Both the position numbers and the translations under genes were made by a program. DNA of 64,000 nucleotides from Frisingicoccus caecimuris (GTDB lineage: Bacteria > Bacillota > Clostridia > Lachnospirales > Lachnospiraceae). The first letter of the stretch is position 1. Every line of letters starts with the position of its first letter. The notes beneath the pieces are model-generated. The model made no database searches, was not told the DNA's origin, and worked only from the letters and a program-made list of their open reading frames with translations. The stretch is taken from positions 289,750-353,749 of the forward strand of contig NZ_SLXA01000002.1 of NCBI RefSeq assembly GCF_004340975.1, read 5' to 3'. Positions 26,875 through 34,447 of this stretch are shown in pieces.

Positions 26875-27231
26875 ATGACAGTTCAATCCATAAAAAAATT
26901 ATTAAACGCCCGTGTATTGGGCGGAGAAGACATGCTCGATCGTGAAGTTTTTACTGCCTGCGGCTCGGATATGATGAGTGATGTCCTTGCCCATGTTGAT
27001 AATCAGGCAGTTCTTATCACTGGTCTTTGTAATCCCCAGGTGCTGCGCACTGCTGAAATGATGGACATTGTCTGTGTCATCATGGTGCGGGACAAACAGC
27101 CGGATGATGCCATGATTCAAATGGCGGCAGAGCGGAATATATGTCTGCTCGCCACATCTCTGCCAATGTTTTCAACCTGCGGCCTTCTCTATGAGGCCGG
27201 ACTGCGGGGAGGTGCTTCCCATGGAAAATAG
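26875..27231 (+). CDS. DRTGG-domain protein A
   Basis: Small DRTGG-type domain protein, 118 aa, no enzyme motifs. Visible features are a MTVQSIKKLLNARVLGG start, a central VLITGL strand, and a C-terminal ICLLATSLPMFSTCGLLYEAGL helix. Family members in other proteins sit beside CBS, cobyrinate-synthase-like or phosphotransacetylase domains and are thought to bind ligands or partners; function is unknown. First of five tightly packed genes. Its last 11 bp overlap the next start. A paralogue of similar size ends the hydrogenase-like gene group at 29089-29430. Confidence 0.83.
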   Translation: MTVQSIKKLLNARVLGGEDMLDREVFTACGSDMMSDVLAHVDNQAVLITGLCNPQVLRTAEMMDIVCVIMVRDKQPDDAMIQMAAERNICLLATSLPMFSTCGLLYEAGLRGGASHGK

Positions 27232-27652
27232 TCTCATGTCTTTAAAATATCATGTATCGCCGACAGACTTTACCCGGGCTGGTGAAGCAAGCAGCGACGT
27301 AAAAAACAAATTAAAAAAACTGGGGGTCCCGCCGGAAATCATCCGCAAAGTAGCGATTGCCATGTATGAAGGCGAGATCAACATGGTCATTCATGCCAAT
27401 GGCGGTGATATTTTTGTCGACATCACACCGGATACCATCCATATGGAATTAAAAGATGTTGGTCCCGGCATTGAAGATATTGACAAGGCCATGCAGGCCG
27501 GTTACTCCACTGCTCCGGATGATGTTCGTTCCCTCGGCTTTGGCGCCGGTATGGGACTGCCGAATATGAAAAAAAATTCGGATACTATGGATATCCAGAC
27601 TGTACTTGGTCAGGGAACGACCGTGATCATGACGGTAAATATGCCGGAATAA
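27221..27652 (+). CDS. RsbW-like anti-sigma/serine kinase ATPase
   Basis: GHKL ATPase of the RsbW/SpoIIAB type, about 143 aa. The N box region is VAIAMYEGEINMVIHANGG, where RsbW-like proteins have a conserved Glu-Asn pair. The ATP-lid region is DVGPGIEDIDKAMQAGYST with the DxGPGI motif, followed by GFGAGMGLPNMKK. Such proteins phosphorylate STAS-domain antagonists or bind sigma factors. The ATG at 27221 has GGAGGTG upstream and overlaps the DRTGG gene by 11 bp; a longer frame from 27191 lacks a ribosome site. With the PP2C phosphatase in the opposite arm it could form a kinase-phosphatase pair. Confidence 0.87.
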   Translation: MENSLMSLKYHVSPTDFTRAGEASSDVKNKLKKLGVPPEIIRKVAIAMYEGEINMVIHANGGDIFVDITPDTIHMELKDVGPGIEDIDKAMQAGYSTAPDDVRSLGFGAGMGLPNMKKNSDTMDIQTVLGQGTTVIMTVNMPE

Positions 27653-27676
27653 ATATTGAGAAAAGAGGGTGCGTTT

Positions 27677-29092
27677 ATGAATAATCATAAGTTCTTCCAC
27701 TCCGTCTATTTAAATGAAGAATTGTGTAACGGCTGTATCAATTGCATTAAACGTTGTCCGACACAAGCGATTCGTGTCCGTAACGGTAAAGCCGTGATCA
27801 CAAGCCAATTTTGCATTGACTGCGGCGAATGTATACGCATTTGTGCCCATCATGCAAAACGCAGCAATTATGACCGACCGGATATTCTCAGCAATTTTAA
27901 ATATACCGTAGCTCTTCCGGCACCGTCTCTATACAGCCAGTTCAACAATTTAGACGATATCAACATCTTACTGACCGCCCTGATCTACATGGGCTTTGAC
28001 GATGTTTTTGAGGTGGCTTCTGCTGCGGAGATCGTCTCGGAAGTATCCCACAAATATATTGACGAACACCCGGAAAAGTGGCCGTTGATCAGTACAGCCT
28101 GTCCTTCTGTTGTCCGTTTGATTCGTGTACGTTTTCCGAATCTCATTGACCATCTGCTGCCGATCAATCCTCCGGTAGAGGTGGCCGCCCGATTAGCCCG
28201 TAAATATGCAGCCGAAAAAGCCGGAATTGCTCCGGAAGATATCGGTATCATTTTCATTTCTCCATGTCCTTCCAAAGTTGCCTATGCCAAAGAACCTTTG
28301 GGAACAGAGAAAAGCGCCATTGATGGTGTGCTGGCCATCAAAGATATCTATCCACTTCTCCTGCCACTTATGTTGGAAGCGGAAAAATCACCGATGAATC
28401 TGTCACGGGCCGGTCAGATTGGCGTTGGTTGGGGAAGTCACGGGGGTGAGGCCGCCGGCATCGTCACCGATAACTATCTTGCAGCAGACGGTATTGATAA
28501 TGTCATACGCGTTCTGGAGGATCTGGAGGATGAAAAATTTTCCAACTTATCTTTTATTGAATTAAACTCCTGCGACGGCGGCTGCGTCGGTGGTGTACTC
28601 ACTGTAGAAAATCCATACGTTGCCCAGGCAAAACTCAAAAAACTGAATCGCCATCTGCCGGAAGTGGTCACCCACGCACCTGCCGACTTAACCGAAGAAG
28701 AGATTTACTGGACCGAAGAAGTTGAATATCTGCCAGTATTCCGTCTCGGAGATTCCATGAAAGAAAGCATCATGATGATGAACCGGGTTGAGCGGCTCTG
28801 CCAGAAATTCCCGGGACTGGACTGCGGCGCCTGTGGCGCTCCGACTTGCAAAGCTCTGGCCGAAGATATTGTCCGTGGAAAAGCCAACGAAACCTATTGT
28901 ATTCATATATTGAAAGACCAGATTCACTCTCTGACCCGCAGTATGAATTCTCTGGTCAACAGCGCTTCTGCCTATGAAATGAAAGGAAACGACTATCGTT
29001 ACATATTTAAACAGTATCTGAAGACACTGCTTTCCGATATATCTCTTCTGGATGCCGCGCTGAACCTTAATAAAGAAGATAAGGATGAATGA
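27677..29092 (+). CDS. Degenerate [FeFe] hydrogenase-like protein
   Basis: Hydrogenase-like iron-sulfur protein, about 471 aa, related to HydS but without PAS. Two N-terminal [4Fe-4S] motifs (CNGCINCIKRC, CIDCGECIRIC) precede an H-cluster-like domain whose motifs are STACPSV, SPCPSKVAY and NSCDGGCVGG. The four cysteines expected to hold the [4Fe-4S] part remain, but the proton-relay Cys is Ala and the Glu of the second motif is lost. Catalysis is unlikely; a sensing or electron-transfer role is more plausible. A C-terminal cluster CGACGAPTC plus a distal Cys matches that of HydS. The ATG at 27677 has GAGGGTG; the frame from 27656 starts with TTG. Confidence 0.85.
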   Translation: MNNHKFFHSVYLNEELCNGCINCIKRCPTQAIRVRNGKAVITSQFCIDCGECIRICAHHAKRSNYDRPDILSNFKYTVALPAPSLYSQFNNLDDINILLTALIYMGFDDVFEVASAAEIVSEVSHKYIDEHPEKWPLISTACPSVVRLIRVRFPNLIDHLLPINPPVEVAARLARKYAAEKAGIAPEDIGIIFISPCPSKVAYAKEPLGTEKSAIDGVLAIKDIYPLLLPLMLEAEKSPMNLSRAGQIGVGWGSHGGEAAGIVTDNYLAADGIDNVIRVLEDLEDEKFSNLSFIELNSCDGGCVGGVLTVENPYVAQAKLKKLNRHLPEVVTHAPADLTEEEIYWTEEVEYLPVFRLGDSMKESIMMMNRVERLCQKFPGLDCGACGAPTCKALAEDIVRGKANETYCIHILKDQIHSLTRSMNSLVNSASAYEMKGNDYRYIFKQYLKTLLSDISLLDAALNLNKEDKDE

Positions 29093-29430
29093 CAATGACC
29101 GTACAGGATTTAATCAATACAAATCTGTTTCAATTAATAAATGCCGGTGATGACCTGAACAGGGACATCACCGGGCCATTCTGCTGTGATCTGTTAAGTA
29201 TTGCCATGGGTAAGGCACCGGCCGGCTGTGCCTGGGTCACGGTTATGTCAAATATCAATACTCTGGCCGTCGCTTCACTGACCGATACCGCCTGTATCAT
29301 TCTGGCCGAAGATACTTCCGTGGATGAAGTCACCCTCGCCAAAGCGAAAATGCAGGGAATCACCCTGTTTACCACCGGACTCCCTGTTTTTAATGCAGCG
29401 CTGAGTATTTATCAGCAACTGAACCCATGA
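29089..29430 (+). CDS. DRTGG-domain protein B
   Basis: Second DRTGG-type protein, 113 aa, a paralogue of the one at 26875-27231. Shared shape: MTVQDLINTNLFQLINAG start, central WVTVMSNINTLAVASL, and final GITLFTTGLPVFNAAL, which aligns with LLATSLPMFSTCGL of protein A. Function unknown. It overlaps the hydrogenase-like gene by an ATGA junction and the PHP gene by another, so all three are translationally coupled. A second in-frame ATG two codons later could also start. Confidence 0.83.
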   Translation: MTMTVQDLINTNLFQLINAGDDLNRDITGPFCCDLLSIAMGKAPAGCAWVTVMSNINTLAVASLTDTACIILAEDTSVDEVTLAKAKMQGITLFTTGLPVFNAALSIYQQLNP

Positions 29431-30152
29431 TGCGGCTTACCTATGACCTGCACATCCATTCCTGCCTGTCTCCCTGCGGAGATAATGACATGACTCCTGC
29501 CAATATTGCCGGTATGGCCGCTGTCAAAGGACTGGATGTGATTGCTGTCACCGATCACAACTCCTGCCGTAACTGCGCTCCGACCATGAAAATGGCCGAA
29601 GAATACGGCGTGATCGCTCTGCCCGGTATGGAGTTGTGTACGGAAGAAGAAGTCCATGTTGTCTGCCTTTTTCCTGATTTATATACAGCCATGGATTTTG
29701 ACGGTTACGTTTATGACAAAATGCTGAAAATTCCAAACAAAGAAAAAATATTCGGTGAGCAGCTCCTGTATAATGATATCGATGATATTATCGGAAAAGA
29801 ACCTAATCTTCTGCTCTGTAACACCTCCATCCGTTTTGATGAAGTCTTTGCGCTGACAGAAGAACGAAATGGCATTATGATTCCGGCCCATATCGATAAA
29901 ACAACCAACAGTCTGATCGCCAACCTTGGATTTATTCCACCAGACAGCCAATTTACCTGTGCGGAAGTAAGGGATTTGAATAAACTGTCCGGGCTTCTGG
30001 ACACCCAGCTCTATTTAAGCCGGTGCCGGATTATCAGTAATTCGGATGCGCATTATCTTGAACATATCAATGAACCGGAACATACCATTGATGTGACGGG
30101 CCTCTCTGCTGCAGAAATTATCAAAGCATTAAAATTTAAAGACAAAAAATAA
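29427..30152 (+). CDS. PHP-domain phosphoesterase
   Basis: PHP (polymerase and histidinol phosphatase) domain protein, 241 aa. Metal ligands are DLHIHSCLSPC at the N-terminus, VTDHNSCRNC near residue 45, the Glu in GMELCTEEEVHV, IPAHIDKT near residue 155, and SNSDAHYLEH near residue 205, so the site is complete. It should hydrolyse a phosphoester, possibly a 3',5'-bisphosphate or a small nucleotide signal. Last gene of the divergent hydrogenase-associated operon; PHP genes recur in similar hyd neighbourhoods, but the substrate is not known to me. Confidence 0.87.
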   Translation: MMRLTYDLHIHSCLSPCGDNDMTPANIAGMAAVKGLDVIAVTDHNSCRNCAPTMKMAEEYGVIALPGMELCTEEEVHVVCLFPDLYTAMDFDGYVYDKMLKIPNKEKIFGEQLLYNDIDDIIGKEPNLLLCNTSIRFDEVFALTEERNGIMIPAHIDKTTNSLIANLGFIPPDSQFTCAEVRDLNKLSGLLDTQLYLSRCRIISNSDAHYLEHINEPEHTIDVTGLSAAEIIKALKFKDKK

Positions 30153-30176
30153 CCTGTTGACAAGTAAACAGGTTTT
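30151..30176 (+). terminator. Terminator of hydrogenase-associated operon
   Basis: 8-bp stem AACCTGTT (30151-30158) with AACAGGTT (30167-30174) followed by TTTT. The hairpin overlaps the PHP stop codon and also contains the -35 box of the marR promoter. Confidence 0.65.
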
Positions 30177-30185
30177 CTGTATAAT
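30157..30185 (+). promoter_or_regulatory. Perfect-consensus promoter of marR operon
   Basis: TTGACA at 30157-30162, a 17-bp spacer and TATAAT at 30180-30185: both hexamers match the sigma-A consensus at every base. It is embedded in the preceding terminator and followed at once by a 10-bp-arm inverted repeat. Confidence 0.8.
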
Positions 30186-30225
30186 ATGTTAGACATCGAA
30201 CTGTTTGGTGTCTAACATTTTTTTT
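30186..30225 (+). promoter_or_regulatory. marR operator or attenuator hairpin
   Basis: ATGTTAGACA (30186-30195), 13-nt loop, TGTCTAACAT (30209-30218), then T8 (30218-30225). It could be the MarR-binding palindrome at the start site, or a transcription attenuator ending in a T run just before the AAGGAGG of marR, or both. Confidence 0.7.
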
Positions 30226-30238
30226 AAGGAGGAATTTT

Positions 30239-30676
30239 ATGCCCCACACAACAGATATCGGGTTTCAGCTTCACAGTTTATCCAACCTGATGAAACGCCG
30301 CATGGAACATTCCGATGCTTTTTCTCATATGGATGATAATGTCACCCGGAATAATGGCTGGATCTTAAATTATCTGGCTTACCACTCGGACCGGGACATT
30401 TATCAAAAAGATATTGAAAATGATTTCTGCATCCGCCGTTCAACGGTTTCAAAAGTCATCCGCCTGATGGAAACAAAGGGGCTGATTCGCCGCGAAACGG
30501 TTCCCAACGACGCACGACTTAAAAAGCTGGTACTGACACCCAATGGAAAAAAACTCCAGGCCGCCATTGAAAGAGATCAGCAGGAAACGGAACGTCTGCT
30601 CCGTCAGGGAGTTACCGAAGAAGAACTGCAAATGTTCTTTCAAGTCATGGAAAAATTCAAAAAAAATATTCAATAA
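30239..30676 (+). CDS. MarR-family transcriptional regulator
   Basis: MarR-type winged-helix dimer, 145 aa. The recognition region reads DFCIRRSTVSKVIRLMETKG, followed by the wing LIRRETVPNDARLKKLVLTP. The N- and C-terminal helices would form the dimer interface. It lies 24 bp before two ABC exporter genes and behind a perfect promoter with an inverted repeat, the standard arrangement for a repressor of a drug or metabolite exporter. The ligand is unknown. AAGGAGG lies 7 nt upstream of the ATG. Confidence 0.92.
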   Translation: MPHTTDIGFQLHSLSNLMKRRMEHSDAFSHMDDNVTRNNGWILNYLAYHSDRDIYQKDIENDFCIRRSTVSKVIRLMETKGLIRRETVPNDARLKKLVLTPNGKKLQAAIERDQQETERLLRQGVTEEELQMFFQVMEKFKKNIQ

Positions 30677-30700
30677 TTCACTAAAAACAGGAGGTATCTT

Positions 30701-32452
30701 ATGATTAAACACTTAATGAAAAGCATCCGGGAATATAAGAAAGATTCTTTCCTGGCACCGATCTTTGTTACCGGTGAAGTTATTTTTGAGGTCATCATTC
30801 CATTTCTGATGTCCAAATTAATTGATTCCGGTATTGATGCCGGTAATATGAATTATATTCTCCGGACCGGCGCCATACTCGTTGTATGCGCCCTCGTCTC
30901 TTTATCCCTCGGTTTTTTTTCCGGCCGCAGTGCTGCCATTGCCTCATCCGGATTTGCCAAAAACCTGCGCAGGGATATGTACTATAATGTGCAGAACTTT
31001 TCATTTGCCAATATTGATAAGTTCTCCACAGCCAGTATTGTCACCCGTCTGACAACCGATGTCACCAACGTACAGAATGCATACCAGATGATCATACGAA
31101 CGGCCGTCCGTTCACCAATCATGATGATCGCCGCCATGGTCATGGCCTTTAAAGTCGCCGGACCCCTTGCATTTGTCTTTCTGGCCTGTATCCCGATTCT
31201 TGGCATCGGACTTTATTTCATCATGACCCGGACCCATCCGATCTTTGAACGGGTATTTAAAACTTACGACAAACTAAACAATGTGGTTCAGGAAAATCTG
31301 CACGGTATCCGGGTTGTCAAATCCTTCGTCCGTGAAGATCACGAAATAAAAAAATTCAAAGATATTTCTCAGGATATTTATAATGATTTCAGTCACGCTG
31401 AGAAAAATCTTGCCTTCAATATGCCGCTCATGCAGATTTGTGTTTACGGCAGTATGCTCTTTATCTCCTGGTTCGGCGCCCGAATGATCGTGGCCTCCGG
31501 CAACGACGCTGCTGTAGGCTTAAGTACCGGCGAACTGATGAGCCTGTTCGTATACCTGATGCAGATTCTCATGAGTCTGATGATGCTCTCTATGGTATTT
31601 GTCATGATCACCATGTCCAAGGCTTCCGCCGAACGTATTGTGGAGATTCTGGATGAAACATCGGATATTACTTCCCCGGAACAACCGGTAATGGCCATTT
31701 CCGACGGTTCGATCGATTTTGAGAATGTAAGCTTTAGTTATTCTAAAAATCCGGATAAACTCTGTCTGAAAAATATCCATCTGCACATTGCTTCCGGTGA
31801 AACAGTGGGAATCATCGGCGGCACAGGTTCCGGTAAATCAAGCCTGGTTCAGCTTATTCCACGTCTCTATGACGCCACCATTGGAAATGTCCGGGTAGGC
31901 GGCACAGATGTTCGGGATTACGATCTGGAAGTTCTCCGTGACAACGTCGCCATGGTCCTCCAGAAAAATGTTCTCTTTTCAGGAACGATCAGAGAAAATC
32001 TTCGGTGGGGAAATGCCGAGGCCACAGACGAGGAATTGATTCATGCCTGCCAGCTGGCCCAGGCCGATGACTTCATCCGAACCTTTCCGGACGGCTATGA
32101 CACATATATTGAGCAGGGCGGAAGCAACGTTTCCGGCGGCCAGAAACAGCGTCTCTGTATCGCCCGGGCTCTGCTTAAAAAGCCGAAAATACTTATTATG
32201 GATGACTCCACCAGTGCAGTGGACACCAAGACCGATGCATTAATTCAGCGTGCCTTCCTGACCGAAATCCCGGAGACAACAAAAATTATCATTGCACAAC
32301 GGATTTCTTCTGTGGAACACGCAGACAAAATCATTATCATGGATGACGGAGAGATCAATGCCATCGGAAATCACGAAGAGCTGCTGGCATCCAACCCGAT
32401 TTATCAGGAAGTTTACGCATCACAAGTGAAAGGAGGAAACGACCATGAATAA
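30701..32452 (+). CDS. ABC exporter half-transporter, degenerate-site subunit
   Basis: Type IV ABC exporter subunit, 583 aa: six-helix membrane domain (about 1-310) fused to an ATPase. Walker A is GGTGSGKSS, the signature is VSGGQKQR, and Walker B is LIMDDSTSA. The residue after Walker B Asp is Asp rather than the catalytic Glu, which marks the non-hydrolysing site of heterodimeric exporters such as BmrCD or LmrCD. It overlaps the next gene by 8 bp and shares its promoter with marR. Substrates of such pairs are often drugs or peptides, unknown here. Confidence 0.93.
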   Translation: MIKHLMKSIREYKKDSFLAPIFVTGEVIFEVIIPFLMSKLIDSGIDAGNMNYILRTGAILVVCALVSLSLGFFSGRSAAIASSGFAKNLRRDMYYNVQNFSFANIDKFSTASIVTRLTTDVTNVQNAYQMIIRTAVRSPIMMIAAMVMAFKVAGPLAFVFLACIPILGIGLYFIMTRTHPIFERVFKTYDKLNNVVQENLHGIRVVKSFVREDHEIKKFKDISQDIYNDFSHAEKNLAFNMPLMQICVYGSMLFISWFGARMIVASGNDAAVGLSTGELMSLFVYLMQILMSLMMLSMVFVMITMSKASAERIVEILDETSDITSPEQPVMAISDGSIDFENVSFSYSKNPDKLCLKNIHLHIASGETVGIIGGTGSGKSSLVQLIPRLYDATIGNVRVGGTDVRDYDLEVLRDNVAMVLQKNVLFSGTIRENLRWGNAEATDEELIHACQLAQADDFIRTFPDGYDTYIEQGGSNVSGGQKQRLCIARALLKKPKILIMDDSTSAVDTKTDALIQRAFLTEIPETTKIIIAQRISSVEHADKIIIMDDGEINAIGNHEELLASNPIYQEVYASQVKGGNDHE

Positions 32453-34310
32453 ACGACCAAAAGTATCTTCAAACACAATAAAGCGTCTGCTCTCCTACAT
32501 TTTTCATTATAAGCTGCGTTTTTTCTTCGTTCTCGTATGTATATTGGTGAGCGCTCTGACCAGCGTTGCCTCATCCTTATATCTGCAGACCCTGATCGAC
32601 AGCTATATCACACCATTGCTTCTGGAGGCAAATCCGGTATTTGATGCCCTTTTAAAATCCATCATCACCATGGCCTGCATTTATGCCGTGGGAATTATAT
32701 GCACGTTCCTCTATAACCGAATCATGGTATCGATTGCTCAGGGCGTTTTAAAAGAAATCCGTGACACCATGTTTTCCCATATGCAGACACTGCCCATCCG
32801 ATATTTCGATACCCACACCCACGGCGATATCATGAGCCACTATACCAACGATACGGACACACTGCGTCAGATGATCTCTCAGAGTATTCCTCAGATGTTT
32901 TCATCCCTGATCACGGTTATTTCTGTTTTCTGCGCCATGCTGTCCGTCAATGTATGGCTGACTCTGGTCATTGTTATCTGCATTACTTTTATTTTAAATA
33001 TTACGAAATTTGTGGCTGGCCGAAGCAGTACCTATTTCATCCATCAGCAGGCATCGATCGGCGATGTCAACGGTTATATCGAAGAAATGATCAATGGTCA
33101 GAAAGTCATCAAGGTTTTCTGTCATGAAGAAGCCGCCGAAAAGGTCTTTGATGAAAAAAATGCCGGACTCTGCAAAGATTCGACAGCGGCCAATATGTTT
33201 GCCAACATCCTCATGCCAATCATGAACAACCTTGGACACCTCCAGTATGTTCTCGTCGCCATCATCGGCGGTGCTCTGGCTCTGAATGGCGTCAGTGGTC
33301 TGACATTGGGTGCCATCGCTTCTTTCCTTCAGCTGACCAAATCCTTTAACGGACCGATCAGTCAGATCTCTCAGCAGTTAAATGCCGTCATTATGGCTCT
33401 GGCCGGCGCAGACCGTATTTTTAAATTAATGGACGAAGTTTCCGAAGAAGATGATGGTGAAGTGACACTTGTCAATGTCCGGTATAAAAATGGGGAATTG
33501 GAAGAGGTGGATCGCCGTACCGAACTTTGGGCATGGAAAGTGCCAAATGGTGACGGCAGCTTCCGTTACGAAGAATTGAAAGGCGAAGTTCGCTTTTATG
33601 ATGTGGACTTCGGATATACGGAGGAAAAAATTGTTCTCCACAATATCACCCTTTACGCCGAACCCGGACAGAAAGTAGCTTTTGTCGGAGCTACGGGCGC
33701 CGGTAAAACAACGATTACTAACCTGATCAATCGTTTTTATGATATTGCTGACGGCAAGATCCGTTACGACGGCATCAATATCAATAAGATCAAAAAAGCT
33801 GATCTCCGCCGTTCCCTCGGTATCGTTTTGCAGGACGTCAACCTCTTTACCGGAACCGTCATGGAAAACATTCGTTATGGCAACCTTAATGCTACTGACG
33901 AAGAATGTATCGCCGCCGCCAAGCTGGCCAATGCGGACAGCTTTATACGACGTCTTCCACAAGGATATGACACCGTCCTTTCCGGTGATGGTTCTGGTCT
34001 GTCCCAGGGCCAGCGCCAGTTGATCTCCATTGCCCGGGCGGCCGTGGCCGACCCACCGGTCATGATCCTGGATGAGGCCACCTCCTCCATCGATACCCGG
34101 ACCGAGGCCATTGTCCAGAAGGGTATGGACCGGCTCATGCTTGGCCGGACCGTATTTGTCATCGCTCACCGGCTCTCCACGGTCCAGAACTCGGACGTTA
34201 TCATGGTTCTGGAACAGGGTAATATTATCGAGCGCGGACCGCACGATGACCTGATCGCTCAGAAAGGCAAATACTACCAGCTCTATACGGGCGCCTTTGA
34301 ATTGGAATAG
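32445..34310 (+). CDS. ABC exporter half-transporter, canonical-site subunit
   Basis: Partner ABC exporter subunit, 621 aa: membrane domain (about 1-335) and ATPase. Walker A is GATGAGKTT and Walker B is MILDEATSS with the catalytic Glu. Its signature is LSQGQRQ rather than LSGGQ. This complements the upstream subunit: the degenerate site forms from the first subunit's DD Walker B and this LSQGQ, the active site from this Glu and the first subunit's SGGQ. An insert between membrane and ATPase domains (about residues 335-375, LVNVRYKNGELEEVD) is common in this subfamily. A long hairpin follows. Confidence 0.93.
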   Translation: MNKRPKVSSNTIKRLLSYIFHYKLRFFFVLVCILVSALTSVASSLYLQTLIDSYITPLLLEANPVFDALLKSIITMACIYAVGIICTFLYNRIMVSIAQGVLKEIRDTMFSHMQTLPIRYFDTHTHGDIMSHYTNDTDTLRQMISQSIPQMFSSLITVISVFCAMLSVNVWLTLVIVICITFILNITKFVAGRSSTYFIHQQASIGDVNGYIEEMINGQKVIKVFCHEEAAEKVFDEKNAGLCKDSTAANMFANILMPIMNNLGHLQYVLVAIIGGALALNGVSGLTLGAIASFLQLTKSFNGPISQISQQLNAVIMALAGADRIFKLMDEVSEEDDGEVTLVNVRYKNGELEEVDRRTELWAWKVPNGDGSFRYEELKGEVRFYDVDFGYTEEKIVLHNITLYAEPGQKVAFVGATGAGKTTITNLINRFYDIADGKIRYDGININKIKKADLRRSLGIVLQDVNLFTGTVMENIRYGNLNATDEECIAAAKLANADSFIRRLPQGYDTVLSGDGSGLSQGQRQLISIARAAVADPPVMILDEATSSIDTRTEAIVQKGMDRLMLGRTVFVIAHRLSTVQNSDVIMVLEQGNIIERGPHDDLIAQKGKYYQLYTGAFELE

Positions 34311-34333
34311 AATTCTGTTCCCTGTGCATAAAC

Positions 34334-34389
34334 AAAAAATTCTTCTCCATGAGAACCGTTCACCAGGTTCCTCAGGAGAAGAATTTTTT
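34334..34389. terminator. Bipartite bidirectional terminator
   Basis: Perfect 15-bp stem AAAAAATTCTTCTCC (34334-34348) with 34375-34389, and an inner imperfect TGAGAACC/GGTTCCTCA helix. A6 and T6 flanks serve both the ABC exporter (plus) and the convergent CoA-transferase (minus). Confidence 0.88.
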
Positions 34390-34447
34390 ATATTTGATAC
34401 GAAGTTACCAACAACCGCAGCAGTCGGCAGAATACAACCGGCCGGAG

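Noticed and set aside
33426..34244. 272-codon minus-strand frame opposite the second ABC exporter gene
   Set aside because: Fully inside a conserved ATPase domain on the other strand, no ribosome site, no family resemblance.
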